From Stenotrophomonas raiganjensis (SeqCode) (lineage in GTDB: Bacteria > Pseudomonadota > Gammaproteobacteria > Xanthomonadales > Xanthomonadaceae): a DNA stretch of 64,000 bases. The notes below the pieces were generated by a model. The model ran no database searches. It worked only from the letters and a program-made list of their open reading frames with translations, and was not told the origin of the DNA. Numbering within the stretch: position 1 is the first letter of the stretch; the number at the start of each line of letters is the position of its first letter. Location: assembly GCF_030658505.1 (NCBI RefSeq), contig NZ_JAUTXR010000140.1, positions 1-64,000 of the forward strand, in the 5' to 3' direction. A program made the position numbers and the translations under genes. This document shows, piece by piece, positions 61,923 to 64,000 of the stretch.

Positions 61923-63688
61923 CAGTGCCCCAGAACGCGGATCTTGAAGAATTCGAGGTTGCCACGCGATGCAGCGGTCGCGGCCTGCCCCATGTCGGTC
62001 ACTTCCAGCGTCCAGGTGCCCGTGGCGTTCTCATCCAGGAAGGCATTGCTGGACAGCAGGTCCCAGCTGGTGAAATTGCTCTGCGCGCCACCCGTGCCCG
62101 AGCCGATCGCGGTGAACGCCGGTTGCACCACGCTGCGCGTGCCGCTGGGCGACACCAGCACGAACTGCAGCTGGCGCGTGTTGCGGTGGTTGACCCGGAA
62201 GCCCAGCTGCACGCTTTCGATGTTGCGCGCGCCGTTGGCGACCTGGAAGGTCAGGCGAGCTGCGGCGGCCGAGGTATTGCCGATGGCCACCGTGCGCGTC
62301 GTGTTGCGCCAGCCGGTATCCACCAACGGGCCCAGCGACTGGAAGTTCTCGGCTGCCTGTACTGCGCGTGCAGCGTTGACCACGCCGAAGCCATACCAGT
62401 TGCTGTAGGCGCGGCCAGCGGCATTCACCGTCCAGCCCGGCACCAGTGTGCGCCCGTCGGCCAGCGTCACCGCCGGCTGGTTCGGATGGTTGCGGGTGGC
62501 GGTGGTGGCCAGGATGTACTTCACATCGCGATAGGACAGGTTCGGATTGGCTTCCAGCACCAGTGCCGCCACGCCCGACACCATCGGCGCAGACGCCGAG
62601 GTGCCGTTCATCTTGGCGGTGTAGTTGCAGGTGCTGTCGATGGCCGACAGATTGCTGTCCAGGGTGTTCTGGCGGTTGGTGTTCTTGTTGCTGCCCTGCG
62701 TGCATCCGGTCACGTCGGTGGTGACGATGGCCGGGTCGTAGGCGCGCGCCACCAGGCCGGGCGCGTACTGCGCCTGCAGGCCGTACTCACCGCCAAAGGC
62801 CGACACCCACAGCGCCGAGCCGGTGGAGGAGTACGACGAGCGCACGCCATCGGCACGCACCGCGCCTACGGTGATCACGTTGAACAGGTTGTTGCGCGGA
62901 TCGCGGCCGGCTGGCACGCAGCCGGTGTTGCGGTTCTTGGTATCGGTGGTGCAGACATCCTGGGTCTGGCTGATCGAGGCATTGTTGAAGTTGTTGCCGG
63001 CCGACTTCACGTAGATGCCGCCGCGGCCACCGCGCGTGCCCGACAGTGCCTGCTCGTACGAACGTATGGTGTTCTCGCTGTACGCCAACGGCAGGTTCGG
63101 ATTGCCCGGGCCGGCACCCCAGCTGTTGTTGAACACCTGCACGTCGGCCGATTCCGCGCCGTCCCACCAGGCGTACTCGATGTTGCTCTGCTGGTTGCCC
63201 AGGGCCGAGCGCGAAATCGGGTTGAAGCCCTTCAGCGTCGCTGCCGGAGCGACACCGCGCACGCCCAGGTTGTTGGCGCCCACTGCACCGGCGATGCCAC
63301 CGACCATGGTGCCGTGGTTGTCGACATCCGGGTTGGTCGGGGTGGGGTTGTTCGAGCCATTGGTGAAGTTCTTGCCGGCCACCGCCGCCACATTGGCCGC
63401 CAGGTCCGGATGCGCGATTTGCAGGCCATCATCGACGATGGCGATGGTGACGCCCTGGCCACGGATGCCATTGCGGAACAGGCCATCCACGTTCAGGTCG
63501 TTGCCGGCCACCGGCAGCGTATCGGCCGGGACCGTCTGCCCGGTATTGAGCAGGTGCCACTGGATTGCCGCCAGTGGATCGGCCTGTTGGGCCTGGGCGG
63601 TGGCAGCCAGGCTGCCCAGCACCAGGGCAGTGGCAAGGGCCAAGCGCGCAGAGCGCGGTGGCGCGGAGCGTTGCGTGTGTCGCTTCAT
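61922..63688 (-). CDS. Exported subtilisin/kexin-like serine protease with P/homo B domain
   Basis: A 588-residue S8 protease. The signal peptide ends SLAATAQAQ, with no long N-terminal propeptide: the catalytic domain begins almost at once (DPLAAIQWHLLNTG). Catalytic residues are Asp86 (IAIVDDG), His125 (NHGTMVGG) and Ser364 (NGTSASAPMVSG). Four Cys suit disulfides. The last 130 residues form a P/homo B beta-barrel with ATGTWTLEVTD. This kexin-like domain order matches Aeromonas ASP. AAGGA eight bases upstream supports ATG 63688. Probably secreted. Confidence 0.9.
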   Translation of the reverse strand: MKRHTQRSAPPRSARLALATALVLGSLAATAQAQQADPLAAIQWHLLNTGQTVPADTLPVAGNDLNVDGLFRNGIRGQGVTIAIVDDGLQIAHPDLAANVAAVAGKNFTNGSNNPTPTNPDVDNHGTMVGGIAGAVGANNLGVRGVAPAATLKGFNPISRSALGNQQSNIEYAWWDGAESADVQVFNNSWGAGPGNPNLPLAYSENTIRSYEQALSGTRGGRGGIYVKSAGNNFNNASISQTQDVCTTDTKNRNTGCVPAGRDPRNNLFNVITVGAVRADGVRSSYSSTGSALWVSAFGGEYGLQAQYAPGLVARAYDPAIVTTDVTGCTQGSNKNTNRQNTLDSNLSAIDSTCNYTAKMNGTSASAPMVSGVAALVLEANPNLSYRDVKYILATTATRNHPNQPAVTLADGRTLVPGWTVNAAGRAYSNWYGFGVVNAARAVQAAENFQSLGPLVDTGWRNTTRTVAIGNTSAAAARLTFQVANGARNIESVQLGFRVNHRNTRQLQFVLVSPSGTRSVVQPAFTAIGSGTGGAQSNFTSWDLLSSNAFLDENATGTWTLEVTDMGQAATAASRGNLEFFKIRVLGH

Positions 63689-63832
63689 ACACGAATCCTT
63701 CTGTTGTGAATCGGCATGGCAGGACGGCGGGGCGGAACTGCCCCATCGCAACGAGCCAAACGCGACACAACGAACAACCCCCTACCTCTTCACACAAACA
63801 ATCTGCAGATGTGCCAATTGCGTCACAAACGC

Positions 63833-63851
63833 TTATTCCGCCGAGGAATAA
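63833..63851. promoter_or_regulatory. Inverted repeat upstream of the protease gene
   Basis: TTATTCC-GCCGA-GGAATAA, seven-base arms, in the 241-base gap between the protease and the gene starting at 63930. It could be an operator. The rest of this gap is AT-richer with no other clear signal. Confidence 0.35.
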
Positions 63852-63929
63852 AAACCGGCGGTCGCGGCCCTCCTGTCCGTGCCATCATCGTTGGGCCGTC
63901 TCTCGCGGCCCCTTGCACAAGGAAGACCG

Positions 63930-64000
63930 ATGGTCAGGAAAGACCCGGACACTGAAATCCCCGTGGACGAGGCTTTCCGTCCCACCCTGGCCTGGATGGC
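63930..64000 (+). CDS. Start of an unidentified gene (partial)
   Basis: ATG with AAGGAAG six bases upstream opens a frame of 23 codons to the window edge, beginning MVRKDPDTEIPVDEAFRPTL. Too short to assign; not obviously a signal peptide. Confidence 0.55.
   Translation, partial: MVRKDPDTEIPVDEAFRPTLAWM

Overview
The window is high-GC, densely packed gammaproteobacterial DNA from a Stenotrophomonas maltophilia-like member of the Xanthomonadaceae. Three things support this: the smeSR/smeABC efflux locus in its known arrangement, a xanthomonad-style biotin operon with a short-chain dehydrogenase between bioH and bioC, and many short GTAG-headed hairpins that look like the SMAG repeats described in this species. 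No phage, insertion sequence, integrase or CRISPR array was seen.

Layout. 1-7.6 kb: response regulator/sensor kinase smeRS (smeR cut by the window edge) divergent from the RND pump smeABC. 7.7-9.6 kb: mnmG. 9.6-10.1 kb: a gene-free stretch with a sigma54-type promoter, a folded RNA candidate and facing terminators. 10.1-12.4 kb: a Gly/Tyr/Pro-rich lipoprotein, a PLP dehydratase and a YdcF-like protein. 12.4-17.2 kb: bioBFH-SDR-bioC with a BirA-type operator. 17.3-22.5 kb: small secreted, HAD, CLC, ComF, HdeD and lipoprotein genes.

22.5-38.1 kb is the most distinctive region, a divergent locus that looks built to use N-acetylgalactosamine (GalNAc) from alpha-linked glycans. One arm encodes an AgaS isomerase/deaminase, a ROK kinase, a GatZ/AgaZ protein, an AgaR-type repressor, an amino-sugar-6-phosphate deacetylase and a sugar MFS transporter. 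The other arm encodes a large GH31 enzyme with carbohydrate-binding modules, a TonB-dependent receptor and a GH109-type alpha-N-acetylgalactosaminidase. The shared control region carries six TTTCG motifs. The inferred flow is release of GalNAc outside or in the periplasm, uptake, phosphorylation, deacetylation, and deamination/isomerisation to tagatose-6-phosphate. No catalytic GatY-type aldolase is in the window.

38-52.4 kb: a zinc-ribbon membrane protein, a double-DTG/PDZ protease, a membrane-anchored AraC regulator, tRNA-Arg(CCG), ubiA, atoE, a Gln-rich small protein, a YiiX-like hydrolase, an M3-type peptidase, a TPM-domain protein, a VOC protein, an alpha/beta hydrolase and an AraC/GyrI regulator. 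52.4-61.2 kb: two MocR regulators with a shared operator design, a small membrane protein plus thioredoxin-like protein, and the cyoABCD quinol oxidase followed by a SCO protein. 61.3-63.7 kb: a kexin-like subtilase with a candidate external chaperone. The window ends 71 bases into another gene.
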